Positions 9,487-17,948 of a DNA stretch of 64,000 nt are shown piece by piece. Location: the NCBI GenBank assembly GCA_021828405.1, contig JAKARZ010000001.1, positions 136,777 to 200,776 of the forward strand, in the 5' to 3' direction. How positions within the stretch are numbered: the stretch's first letter is position 1; each line of letters starts with the position of its first letter. The position numbers and the translations under genes were made by a program. The stretch comes from Bacillota bacterium (GTDB taxonomy: Bacteria; Bacillota_E; Sulfobacillia; Sulfobacillales; JAIMBI01). The notes beneath the pieces were generated by a model. The model did no database searches. It was given only the letters and a program-made list of their open reading frames with translations, and had not been told where the DNA came from.

Positions 9487-9720
9487 ATGGAGCGCGGGAC
9501 ACTCTTCCAGTCCGGACGAAGCCAGGCTGTGCGCCTGCCCAAGCAGTTCCGGTTTGTCGGGTCAGAAGTGTTTGTGAAGCGGGTCGGCAAAGCCGTCGTG
9601 CTATTGCCAACGGATGATGCGTGGGATTCACTAGCACTTTCATTGGATCTGTTTTCTGACGACTATCTCAACGAGCGTCTGCAGCCATCCCAACAGCAAG
9701 ATCGTGAACATCCGATCTGA
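9487..9720 (+). CDS. vapB: AbrB-type antitoxin (VapB)
   Basis: This 77-residue protein begins MERGTLFQSGRSQAVRLPKQ and continues FRFVGSEVFVKRVGKAVVLL, a canonical VapB of the AbrB class. The second half (WDSLALSLDLFSDDYLNERL) is the toxin-binding tail. It is followed with no gap by the vapC reading frame at 9721, which is dead. Because its toxin is broken, it now acts at most as an orphan DNA-binding protein. A GGGGGCG upstream of the ATG is a weak ribosome binding site. Confidence 0.8.
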   Translation: MERGTLFQSGRSQAVRLPKQFRFVGSEVFVKRVGKAVVLLPTDDAWDSLALSLDLFSDDYLNERLQPSQQQDREHPI

Positions 9721-10121
9721 ATGACGTATATGCTGGATACCAATATCTGCATCTATCTTATCAACCATCGCTCACACGTCTTGCTGAACCGTTTGCGCAC
9801 ATTTCACACAGCTGAGATTGGCGTCTCCGTGGTCACCGTGGCGGAGTTTTAGTACGGCGTCTCGAAAAGCCGGCAAAAGGAGCGCAATCAGGTGGCTCTC
9901 CAGGCATTCTGCCCCTGGACATCGCGAGTCTCTCGGTAGAGGCCACGTTGGCGTATGGCGAGATCCGAGCCTACTTGGAGAGGCAGGGCCTGCCCATCGG
10001 ACCCCTTGACACCCTGATTGCCGCGCATGCTCTTTCCCTTGATGTTTGCCTGGTCACCAATAACATGGGAGAGTTCGCGCGCGTCCCAGGCTTGCGAGTC
10101 GAAGATTGGACATCCCACTGA
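9721..10121 (+). pseudogene. vapC: VapC toxin gene inactivated by an amber stop and a frameshift
   Basis: Starting at the ATG next to the vapB stop, the frame reads YMLDTNICIYLINHRSHVLL and VSVVTVAEF. It then meets TAG where VapC proteins normally have a residue before YG (usually EFEYG or similar). YGVSKSRQKERNQVALQAF follows in frame. A frameshift near 9905 then moves the rest (LDIASLSVEATLAYGEIRAY, GLPIGPLDTLIAAHALSLDV) into another frame, ending WTSH and TGA. Both lesions are needed to explain the sequence, so the toxin is dead. All four PIN acidic regions are still recognisable, which suggests recent loss. Confidence 0.85.
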
Positions 10122-10384
10122 TCGATAGTCTCGCCACACTTCCTATATCTAGTAACATTCCGTATCATTTTATGACATTAACTGCTATCCTCAATGCCCA
10201 GGCCTCAGGGGCTCGGGGCGATTCACCTGGGTCCGCTCTGATTCCGTAGCGTGTAGGATGGTGGCCGTGCGCCCCGCGCTTCTGGGCGGGGGACTCAAGC
10301 GGGACGCTCCTGGCAGCGGCTCATTCCCGGTAGGTTGGCACCACTATTCCGATATCCCCACCACCGGGGGCGCGGTCGCTACAC

Positions 10385-10418
10385 TTCCCTTCCGGTGCTC
10401 CCGGGCACCGGAAGGGAA
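10385..10418. repeat. 14-bp perfect inverted repeat (hairpin)
   Basis: The arms TTCCCTTCCGGTGC and GCACCGGAAGGGAA are separated by six bases, and pairing continues with one bulge into ACAC/GTGT. It is not followed by a T-run on either strand. It lies 35-50 bases before the first IstA-like remnant. It could be an IS end structure, a terminator-like hairpin or a REP-type element. Confidence 0.6.
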
Positions 10419-10439
10419 GGTGTCCCGGCGAGACGGCGG

Positions 10440-10690
10440 AGCCCCCGCACCGCTTCAGCGGGACGGACAGCTCAGCACGCGGGCCATGGGTCGGAACCTC
10501 AGGATCCATCCCTCGGCCGTTCCCGAAATCATGCGCCGGGTCCAGCAGGTGCCGTCCCCTGCCGCTCCCCGCGAGTGGGGACGCCGGGCAGCGCGAGCGG
10601 CAGGGGTACCCCGGCCACCACGGCCGGCCGCGCCGGACTGGCCCACCATCCATGCCGATCTGCGCCGCCACACAGGTATTGTGGCGGCCG
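10440..10690 (+). pseudogene. IS21-family istA fragment (older copy)
   Basis: The + strand reads RDGQLSTRAMGRNLRIHPSA, then VPEIMRRVQQ (helix-turn-helix style) and RPAAPDWPTIHADLRRHTGI. The last segment matches the conserved linker before the LLWEEY motif of another IstA subgroup. It stops at sequence resembling an IS21 end (ATTGACATTCCCC followed by GACATTTCCCC), after which a second istA begins. This looks like one IS21 inserted into another. Confidence 0.5.
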
Positions 10691-10803
10691 GATTGACATT
10701 CCCCAGTGGGGCCGCCGACATTTCCCCAAAACGACCGGTGCGATTTCCTCACAGGACGGCGAATGGCGTCCCGGGGCGTCCACGCCCCAGAAGGAGGGGT
10801 CTC

Positions 10804-11740
10804 ATGCGTGCGATGGGGAAGAGTGAATCCATGGAGATCCGTGACCGCTACCCACAGGGCGTGAGGATCAGCGCCCTGATCCGAGAGACGGGGCCTCACC
10901 GGCAGACCATTCGCGCCATCGTCCGCACCACCGCCCCGCGTTCCGCCGAACCGCCGGCGCCTGCCCGCCGGCCCCCGCTGCTCGCCCTGTACGCAGAGGA
11001 TATCCGGCAGCGCACCCAGGAGAGCTGTCGGAATACCGCCGTCCTGTCGGACGAGTTGTGCGCCCGCGGATACCCCGGGCGCCGGACCACGCGGAAGGAC
11101 TTCGTGGCGCCGCGCTGCCCCCGGGCCACGCCGGTGCCGGCCGTGCGCTACGAGACGCGGCCCCGACGCCAAGCCCACGGCGGCGGGACGCCGTTGGGCG
11201 AAACCGAGGCCCCGGAGGCCACTCTGCAGAAGCTCTGGCGGTTGGCCTACCCGCGGAGCGACTCCCGCTGTTTGTACCTGGCGTGCGTGCGGCACACCAC
11301 CCCAGACACGTTGCTGGCAGCCTCGAGCAGGCCTGCGCCGCCTTTGGCGGGGTGCCGGCGGAACTGCTGTCCGAACACAGGAGCCCCCTGGGGGTGCACC
11401 ATCCGCGGGGCGGCCCGGTTACCGGGCACCCGCGGTATCGGGACTTCGCCCGGTTTCACGGGTTTGAGCCCAAAGCGGCCGAAGCGTACCGCGCCCAAAC
11501 CCAAGGCAAAATCGAGCGCCCGATTCGCTATGTGCGGGGCCACGTCGGGCCGCGGCTGCGGACCGTGGAAGATCTGGCGGACCGGTATTGCCAGGCCGGC
11601 CCCGGGGTGGCGACCGTCGCCGATGCTCGCCGGCACCAGACCCCGGGGACCACCCCCGCGGCGCGCCGGGCGGCGGACGTGGCCCCACGTGGAGCAGCGC
11701 TCCCTAGCCCCCTGCGCGGCAGGGGTGGAATGAGCGCGCC
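10804..11740 (+). pseudogene. istA: IS21-family transposase IstA with an internal frameshift
   Basis: The first half in one frame reads RDRYPQGVRISALIRETGPH and RQTIRAIVRTTAP (helix-turn-helix). Near 11250 the coding sequence moves to another frame: CAAFGGVPAELLSEHRSPLG, GHPRYRDFARFHGFEPKAAE, then AYRAQTQGKIERPIRYVRGH, the highly conserved IstA catalytic region around KIERPIRYVR. It continues to about 11740, where the start of an istB-like sequence (MSAPVLADLCARL) can be seen and then lost at the MFS pseudogene. It is non-functional as it stands. Confidence 0.7.
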
Positions 11741-11859
11741 GGTGCTGGCGGATCTGTGCGCCCGCCTGGACCTCGGTGACGTGAGGCGTCTCGCCGCGAG
11801 CCGGGCGCACCAGGCAGCGGCCACGCAACACCTCGTCAAGAGCCGCGTCTGGGCGGCAA

Positions 11860-12600
11860 CCGTCAGGGGGCCGACGAAACCGCCGACGAACGCCCCCCAG
11901 GGGTACAGCCACGCCGAGGGTCCTACCGCCGCCGGCCAGCTCACGTGCAGCAGCGACGGCACCGCCACCATCCGCGCGCCCAGCGCCAGCGTCACTCACG
12001 TCAACAGGCCCAGGCCGCCCAATATGCGCACTGCCGCCGCGGTAAGGAGCGGCCCGGCAGCGCCGCCCAGGCCTTGCGCCGCTTCCAATGCGCCAAACTG
12101 GCCGGCGTTTAGGTGCATCGTCAGCAGCATGAGGGACGGTGCCGTCGCATTCAGCGCGCCCAGCCCAAGCGCAGCAGGCCCAGATATCCAGCGAACCCCA
12201 CGGGCCGACGGCTCCCACGGACGGTCTGTATCCCCTCCACCAGCAGGTCGCGGTAGCGGACGCTGGGGTGCGCCCCGGGCGCCACACGCGGGATGGTGGC
12301 ACCAATACGGCCGACGCGACAAATGTAGCGCTGTCCGTCGCAAAGGCGGGCAACGGACCGACGGCCGCCACCAGCACGCCGCCGATGGCCGGCCCGGCCA
12401 CGGCCACGACCGCCGGTGTGGACTGGCTGAAGCCTATTGCCGCGGGCAACATCTCGCGTGGCACCACCCTGGTCGCCAGCGTCGCCCGCGCCGGCGAACA
12501 ATGTCCGACCGAGTCGACGCCGTGCTGGGGATCTGGGGCAAAATGACGACCGTCATCGCCGAATGGTTCGACAGGCGGCCACGACACGGCCCACCACACC
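11860..12600 (-). pseudogene. MFS-family transporter (MFS_3/EntS-like), multiply frameshifted
   Basis: The pieces lie in different minus-strand frames. LATRVVPREMLPAAIGFSQS with VVAVAGPAIGGVLVAAVGPL is the central conserved region of MFS_3 exporters. NATAPSLMLLTMHLNAGQFG with QGLGGAAGPLL and PSAWLYPWGAFVGGFVGPL are later transmembrane segments. At least three frame changes are required, and both termini are missing. It butts against the istB-like remnant at about 11830-11860. Confidence 0.7.
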
Positions 12601-13094
12601 GCCCATCCGTCGCCATGGCCGCGGGATCCCACGGCGGGGCGTCACCAGGACCGTCGCGACCTACCGGTGCCCACCGTGCATCGTCTCCCGGTGGTCGTGA
12701 CGTGGGGCAGCATAGGGGCCCGGCGACAACCTTGAGGCAGTACCCGCCCCGGGACACGCCCCTCAAGAGATCCGACGAATCCCGGGCTCGACGTGCGGAA
12801 GACGACGCCAGGGACTGGGCGGGGCGCTACAATAATCCCAGAGGCGACGTAGAATGGATGGGACGGGAGCCACTGGCGGCAAGATCCAGGAGTGCGGCTG
12901 GCCCCATGCCATTCTGGCGACTTGTGGCGGCGCTATCCGGAGCGTTCTCTCAGCAATCTCGTTCGCGGTGAGAATGCTGGTGTCGGTGTCCGCGTGGATG
13001 ATGTTCATGGGAATGGTCCCGGTCCAGTCCTGAGTGTGCGCAGAAGCCCCGTCAGATTTCCACAGGGAGGTTGGCGCGCGGGGAGGGATCAGGA
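12601..13094. other. Intergenic stretch, no supported gene
   Basis: No frame here combines a ribosome binding site with protein-like sequence. A minus-strand frame near 12880-13008 (NIIHADTDTSILTANEIAER) is weakly protein-like but has no recognisable family and no clear start signal. Confidence 0.35.
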
Positions 13095-14579
13095 TTGTTG
13101 GCGTGGGAAGCGGCAGCGGGGCTGGCTGCGTACTGGGTCACGGTGCGCAGCGTGGCCTGGATCGTCCGCCAGCCGTGGTGGGTCGTCCGTGCCGGCTGGG
13201 TGGTGGTGCCCGCGCTGTGCCTCCAGTTCGTGGCTTGGGGAGTGATTCGGGCGGCACCGCCGGCCCTTCGCGGAGGGATAAACGCCCCGTGGCCCGTCGC
13301 GGCGGCTTGGGCTGTCGGAGTCCTGGCGATCGCCGCCGTAGCGGCCGACCCCGCACCTCGATCTGGGGATGAAGGAGATGCCAGTCGGTTCGGCTGCCTG
13401 GGCTACGGCCTGGTCCTTCTGATCGCCACGACCTACCTGATGGCCAGCGCACCGGGATGGGAATTTATCTCCACGCTGGTGGCTTGCGTCGGGATGCTGG
13501 TGGCAAGTGTGCTGGTGCGGTTTGTGCGGGAGTTGTGGATTCCCCGGGCATCGTCGGTGGTCCTGGATGAGTTCGCGCCCCTCTCAGACGAGACAATGCC
13601 CGGTACCCTTGGCGATGGGGCCGTGCGGGCCTACGCTGGACCCTATACGGCTCGCCCGGTTGCGTGGCCACAGTGGCCGGCCGACCCGGGCGCTTGGTTT
13701 GTCGAGGCACTGCAGGACGTGGCGGGACCGAACGGCGAGCTCAGGCGACCCGCCGAGCTGGCGAAGGAATTCGAGATCATCGTCCCGTACGCCGAGCCGG
13801 TCCCGGCCGGGTATGCCCGCATGGGAACTTTACCCGCGGGGTTGCAGACCACCCGGGAATATTGGGGGAAGTGGCTGTCGCGCCTCACCTGTTCAGCTGC
13901 TGGGCTGAGCGTTGGCGCGTTGGTGGCCGCTTCGCTCGCGGGCCAGGGGGCAGTGGCACTCCTCGCGTGGGCTCTCGGCATCATAGGCGTTTGGATGATC
14001 AGTGCCGTGGTGGGGGGAAGTCCGCGCCTGGCCCGCTTGGGGGCCATCGCGGATGTGGTGGCGCTGATAGCGGAAGTCCCAGACATTCCCATATGGTCCG
14101 TCCCCGAGCCGTGGCGGAACGTGACCGTCACCGCGCTGCTGGCGGACGTACCGGCGTCGATGCCCTGCAAGCAAACATGCCACGCGTGTTTGGGCAGCGG
14201 CCACGCCCAGACAACCCACCCGGTCGCGGTGGTGGTACAGGAAGCCCACACCACGACCGAGTGGGTCCCGTCGGTGGGAAGCGAGGGAGGGCGCGAAGTT
14301 ACCGTTCACCATCCCGAAATTCGGCGCACGCAGTGGGTGCCGGACCAGTGCTCAACATGCGATGGCGAGGGATATACGGTGGGGGAGTGGCCATCGGCGG
14401 TGGTGCGCGAGCATGCGCTTGGCATCACGGCATGGGTGAGCACGCTGGTAGCCCGCGAACCATCTATTCAGGACGGGATTCAGGCGCGCAACGAACGCCT
14501 GGCCAGCGCCCGCGCGGAGGCAGAGCGGTGGAAAGCGACGGCCGAGAGCCGATCGAACCAGAGATTGACGCCCGCATAA
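13095..14579 (+). CDS. Membrane protein with two DnaJ-like CxxCxGxG motifs
   Basis: The start is a TTG at 13095 or 13098, with GGGAGG about 8 bases upstream. An upstream TTG at 13071 has its site too close. The protein of about 495 residues has a block of roughly four transmembrane segments at the N-terminus, a soluble stretch (YTARPVAWPQWPADPGAWFV), and a second hydrophobic pair near residues 270-315. The C-terminal domain contains CHACLGSG near residue 355 and CSTCDGEG near 420, the two halves of a DnaJ-type zinc-binding repeat, separated by about 60 residues. A helical, probably coiled-coil tail follows (ARNERLASARAEAERWKATA). I know no named family with this architecture. It is likely co-transcribed with the next gene, 12 bases downstream. 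Confidence 0.7.
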   Translation: MLAWEAAAGLAAYWVTVRSVAWIVRQPWWVVRAGWVVVPALCLQFVAWGVIRAAPPALRGGINAPWPVAAAWAVGVLAIAAVAADPAPRSGDEGDASRFGCLGYGLVLLIATTYLMASAPGWEFISTLVACVGMLVASVLVRFVRELWIPRASSVVLDEFAPLSDETMPGTLGDGAVRAYAGPYTARPVAWPQWPADPGAWFVEALQDVAGPNGELRRPAELAKEFEIIVPYAEPVPAGYARMGTLPAGLQTTREYWGKWLSRLTCSAAGLSVGALVAASLAGQGAVALLAWALGIIGVWMISAVVGGSPRLARLGAIADVVALIAEVPDIPIWSVPEPWRNVTVTALLADVPASMPCKQTCHACLGSGHAQTTHPVAVVVQEAHTTTEWVPSVGSEGGREVTVHHPEIRRTQWVPDQCSTCDGEGYTVGEWPSAVVREHALGITAWVSTLVAREPSIQDGIQARNERLASARAEAERWKATAESRSNQRLTPA

Positions 14580-14591
14580 GGAGGTTAGGAC

Positions 14592-14858
14592 GTGCTGGTA
14601 TTGATTTACATCGCGTTCTTCGGGTATTGGGCCTATCTTCTGACCGTATGGTACCCCGCCAGTATCAACCGCCGCGCCGGCAGGGAAGTACTCGTGCTGC
14701 CCCAGGCGACGAAGTTGTGGTGGGCGGTGATCGTCATGGTCATCCCCATCATTGGGGTGCTGGTGGTCTCGCGTCAGCTGATGCGCTACTGTCGCCAGTG
14801 CGGATCCCTAAAGCCATTTCCTGGAGCCATTTGTGTCAAGTGCAACGCCAGGGCTTAG
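14592..14858 (+). CDS. Small two-pass membrane protein with a C-terminal zinc ribbon
   Basis: This 88-residue protein starts at a GTG with a strong AAGGAGG site. It has an N-terminal transmembrane segment (LIYIAFFGYWAYLLTVWYP) and a second one (LWWAVIVMVIPIIGVLVVS). It then has CRQCG and CVKCN about 14 residues apart, which should hold one zinc on the cytosolic side. The preceding gene also encodes a membrane protein with paired CxxC motifs, so the two may form one membrane complex. No function can be assigned. Confidence 0.7.
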   Translation: MLVLIYIAFFGYWAYLLTVWYPASINRRAGREVLVLPQATKLWWAVIVMVIPIIGVLVVSRQLMRYCRQCGSLKPFPGAICVKCNARA

Positions 14859-15306
14859 CGGGTTGTCCCGTTATCGCAGCGGGCGGCGAGCGACGCCTCA
14901 TGACGGACGGGGCCGGCGGACGGAACCCGCGCGCATGGGTCCGTGCCCCACCCACCCGCCGGCGCTCGGACCTCACGGACCGGCGGCCGCGCCACGTGGG
15001 TCGAGGGCCGGGCCAGGCGTTCCACGCCGGCTCAGGACGCCCAAGGCCGCATGATCGGTTAACCAGGCTCCCGCTGGCGGTTTGCGCCATCCACCCCGCG
15101 GCAAGATAATCCCGCCGAAGCATTCTGCCAGCCCGCCCGTTTCTAAGTACACGGCATTGGAGCTTAGTTCCCGGCCCACCTCGTGGCCAGAGGCGCGACG
15201 ACTTACGTGGCGAAGCATGGCACTTCGCCCTGTGGTGGCCGGAACTTCTGCCGGGGCCTGTCCACGCTAGACAGCGACGGCGGCGCTTCCTATAATCAAC
15301 AAGAAG
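14859..15306. other. Intergenic stretch, no supported gene
   Basis: Only overlapping shadow-type frames are present. The right-hand part leads to the terminator of the small minus-strand gene. Confidence 0.35.
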
Positions 15307-15331
15307 CCCGCCGCCCTCGGGGGGCGGCGGG
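15307..15331 (-). terminator. Rho-independent terminator for the small minus-strand gene
   Basis: A 10-bp perfect stem (CCCGCCGCCC with GGGCGGCGGG) has a 5-base loop. Read on the minus strand it is followed by TTCTTGTTGATT, a reasonable T-rich tract. It lies about 85 bases downstream of the stop of the 24-residue ORF. Confidence 0.7.
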
Positions 15332-15415
15332 TGCGGGCAGCCTTCCGTAGAGACCGGAAGGGATCCCTGCCGAGCCTTTGAAGTTGAGGGTAGCCCGCTC
15401 TTGAAAAAGGGCGGA

Positions 15416-15490
15416 CTACTTTTTCTTCAAGTGCTTGAGTAGCCAAGGCAGCGAGACGGGGATGATGAACATCCACACGACCACGTGCAT
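15416..15490 (-). CDS. 24-residue hydrophobic membrane peptide
   Basis: The ATG at 15490 follows GAGGAGG at ideal spacing. The peptide is a single hydrophobic segment (VVVWMFIIPVSLPWLL) ending in a lysine-rich tail (KHLKKK) and TAG. A hairpin terminator follows on the same strand. A strong start signal, transmembrane character with a positively charged tail and a private terminator are hallmarks of a real small protein. Type I toxins and small membrane regulators look like this. No antisense RNA promoter is evident. There is no name to give it. Confidence 0.55.
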   Translation of the reverse strand: MHVVVWMFIIPVSLPWLLKHLKKK

Positions 15491-15792
15491 CGGCACCACC
15501 TCCTCTCTGGCCCGGCTGCCCCAGAGACCCAGGACGGCACCGCACCAAGAAGAGACTGCGACTCGAGCTCCCGCCGGCCCAGTCTAATGGCCGCGCGATT
15601 CGCGGTACAGAGTTTTTACTCGACTTAGCCTGACTTATATCGACACAACTCCATGGTATGGTCCATCACGTCAAAGCCTTCCACCTCGTCTGGGTCGCCG
15701 CGGACCGCCTCCGCTCAGCGCTCACTCTTTCTCGCCGGGCATGTCGCACGGTGGGTTGTGGCTGGGGGTCGACGCCAGGGTGGTGCCGTCCG

Positions 15793-16928
15793 TCAGCTAT
15801 TCCCGTTGGCCGGGGTCACGCCGGTCACAGCGATGCGCCCCCCGTCCTCCGCCCACATGCCCGCCCCCTCGCCCAACTGCAGCGTGCGCTCGATGGCGCC
15901 CCCCACTCGAGTGCCGGTGCGCTGGAGGCCGTAAGCGCGAGCCACGCTTTGCACCAGATCCTCGCGCGAGAGCGAGTAGGCGCTCTGCAGCACCAGCAGC
16001 ACCACCTGGACGAGCTCTTCGGGGGCCACTTCCGACAAATCCCGGTCGCCCAGCGCGCGGGCGCCGCAAGGTGCGCCCGCCACATAAAGAAAGTGGTCGT
16101 CGCCGTAGGTGCGGGACCCTAGCTCGCCCCTCATCGTGTACTGGAGCAATTCCAGCACCTCGCGGCGCCGGCGCTCCGAGGTGCGCCCGTACAGCCGGCG
16201 CGCCACCACGTCCAGGTGCACCGGGGCTTCGCGGCGCACCACCTGGTCCACCCGGTCCCCCACCGCTTCAGGGTAGTCCGGCAACATCAGGGCCGTGGGG
16301 GCGGATTCGGGCGCCGGCAGTGCCCGTTGCGCCACCTCTTCGGCGACAGCGCCCTCGACCGGCCCGCCATCGGGCGAGTCGAAAGCACCGTCCACAGGCC
16401 CCCCCAGGGCATCTTGGTACGCCTGCTCGAGCTGGGCAATGACGGCCGCCCAGTTTGTGATCCAGTCGGGCGCCCACACCCGCGCGATGCGCCACCCCAG
16501 CCCCTCCAGCACTTCCTGCCTCAGCCGGTCCCGCTCGCGCGCTGTCGGCGTCCCGTGATACTGGGCGCCGTCGCACTCCACCCTCAGTAGAAAGCGCCCG
16601 GGCTCGTCCGGGTGCACTACGCCGAGGTCGATGCGATACCGGCCCACTCCCACCTGGGTGCGCAAGGACCAGCCCAGCGCACTCAGGGCTGCATGCACAC
16701 TCTCCTCCAGGAGAGAGTCAAAGTTGTGCGACTCACCGGCGCCCCGCGCTAAGCCGAGGGCCGTGGGGCCGTGCTGGGCATAGTCCAGGTAGCGCTGCAG
16801 CATGGCCACGCCGCGGCGCGGGCTCTCCCGCTGGGCCAAGTCTTCCGGCGCCAGCGACGACACCACTTTCACATGGTCGCGCGCCCGAGTGATGGCCACG
16901 TTCAGCCGGCGATACCCGGGATGGTGCG
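15793..16928 (-). pseudogene. C-terminal stump of a DUF4011/DUF559/DUF3320-type helicase
   Basis: The frame begins abruptly at YRRLNVAITRARDHVKVVSS, the conserved superfamily 1 helicase C-terminal motif. It continues through a Vsr-like DUF559 nuclease domain (YRIDLGVVHPDEPGRFLLRV, ECDGAQYHG, GWRIARVWAPDW). A DUF3320-like C-terminal domain follows (DVVARRLYGRTSERRRREVL). Full members of this family run to about 1500-2000 residues and occur in defence islands; here only about 375 remain. The N-terminal helicase core is gone, and the break at about 16930 coincides with the start of a TPP-enzyme fragment on the other strand. The nuclease domain could in principle still fold, but no start codon or ribosome binding site is seen. 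Confidence 0.75.
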
Positions 16929-16933
16929 TTTCA

Positions 16934-17170
16934 ATGGAGTTAAATGGTGGGGAGCAAGTGGTGGCTTCACTGGAGCGATCCGGGATCCGCCTGGGCATGG
17001 GGACCGTCGGGTCCAGCATCTTGGAAGTGTTTGACCTCCTGCCCCAAAGCCACATCCAATATGTGGGTGTTCGGCATGAGCAAGTGGCCGGACACATGGC
17101 CGATGCTTACGCCCGGGTATCCCGCCAGCCGGCCGCATGCCTCGTCCAAAACGGGGCGGGTCTCTGCCGG
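16934..17170 (+). pseudogene. N-terminal fragment of a TPP-dependent enzyme (acetolactate-synthase superfamily)
   Basis: From the ATG at 16934 the + strand reads ELNGGEQVVASLERSGIRLG, then VGSSILEVFDLL and VRHEQVAGHMADAYARVSRQ. This is the conserved TPP-binding N-terminus with the catalytic glutamate of RHEQ. It ends after ACLVQNGAG, exactly where the family normally continues with a GxxTNLVTG segment. That segment is found inverted on the other strand, ending at 17738. The product cannot be functional. Confidence 0.75.
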
Positions 17171-17171
17171 A

Positions 17172-17738
17172 ATGCTTCCATAGCGCCTTCGACCCTCCTC
17201 GTCCGAGGGACCCCAGGTACCACGGGTGAGCCGACGTGATGGCATCGTTGTGTCCGTAGGTGGTGCACACCGGGGAATGTATCACCTCGGCCAGATGGCC
17301 CACGGCCGCGCCAGCATCGGCTCAGGCAATGCCGCCATCAGCTAGGATGACGGGGTAGGTGGCTTGGCGCAGGAGCTGAATGGACTTCTCTACGTCGCTC
17401 CGCGTGGGCTCCGGCCGCACGTGCGGCACAACCTGAGCCTGCTCGCGCACGGGCACGTTAGACACCTCATACAAAAAGTCGCGGGGAATGTCCACGAACG
17501 TCGGCCCGTAGGGCGGCGTGGTGGCAATGCGCACCGCCTCTTGCACCGCCTCGGTAATGCGGTCTGGACGGTTGACCAAGTGGCTCCACTTGGTAATCGG
17601 TCGCATGATGTGGACGTGGTCAATCTCCTGATGGGTGTCGGCGAACATTTGCGCCGATGTGGGAGAGCCACTGACGACGACCATGGGGGACCGTGCTCGC
17701 CAGGCGGTGGCCACGCCGGTCACTAAATTGGTCATGAT
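17172..17738 (-). pseudogene. Inverted middle part of the same TPP-dependent enzyme gene
   Basis: The minus strand starts TNLVTGVATAWRARSPMVVV and continues HIMRPITKWSHLVNRPDRIT, then PTFVDIPRDFLYEVSN and YPVILADGGIA. After an in-frame stop it resumes with VGHLAEVIHSPVCTTYGHND and LGSLGRGGSKALWKHSG. In the family this directly follows the segment encoded at 16934-17170, so about 560 bp has been flipped in place. The C-terminal third of the enzyme is not found nearby. Confidence 0.75.
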
Positions 17739-17948
17739 GAAGTTGAAGTTCCGGCGGGACGTTGCCCTGCAGTTTACTGACGACCGTGAACCCTGCCGTT
17801 CCTACAGGCCCCGTGCCATCGGCCCGACCTGCGCCACACGGGAAATCCCTTGGATGCCCGGTGAATAGGACGTATAGGTTTGACAGCCAATATCGTCCAG
17901 AGTACCGTCAACCCGAGTCTACTGCCGAACCACAAACGAGGCTTCACT

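Noticed and set aside
9721..10121. Possible amber read-through (pyrrolysine or suppressor) in vapC
   Set aside because: A second, independent frameshift downstream makes a pseudogene the simpler explanation, and no pyrrolysine genes are visible.
17739..17948. C-terminal third of the inverted TPP enzyme
   Set aside because: None of the frames resembles the GDG...N TPP-binding region, so I could not place the missing part here.
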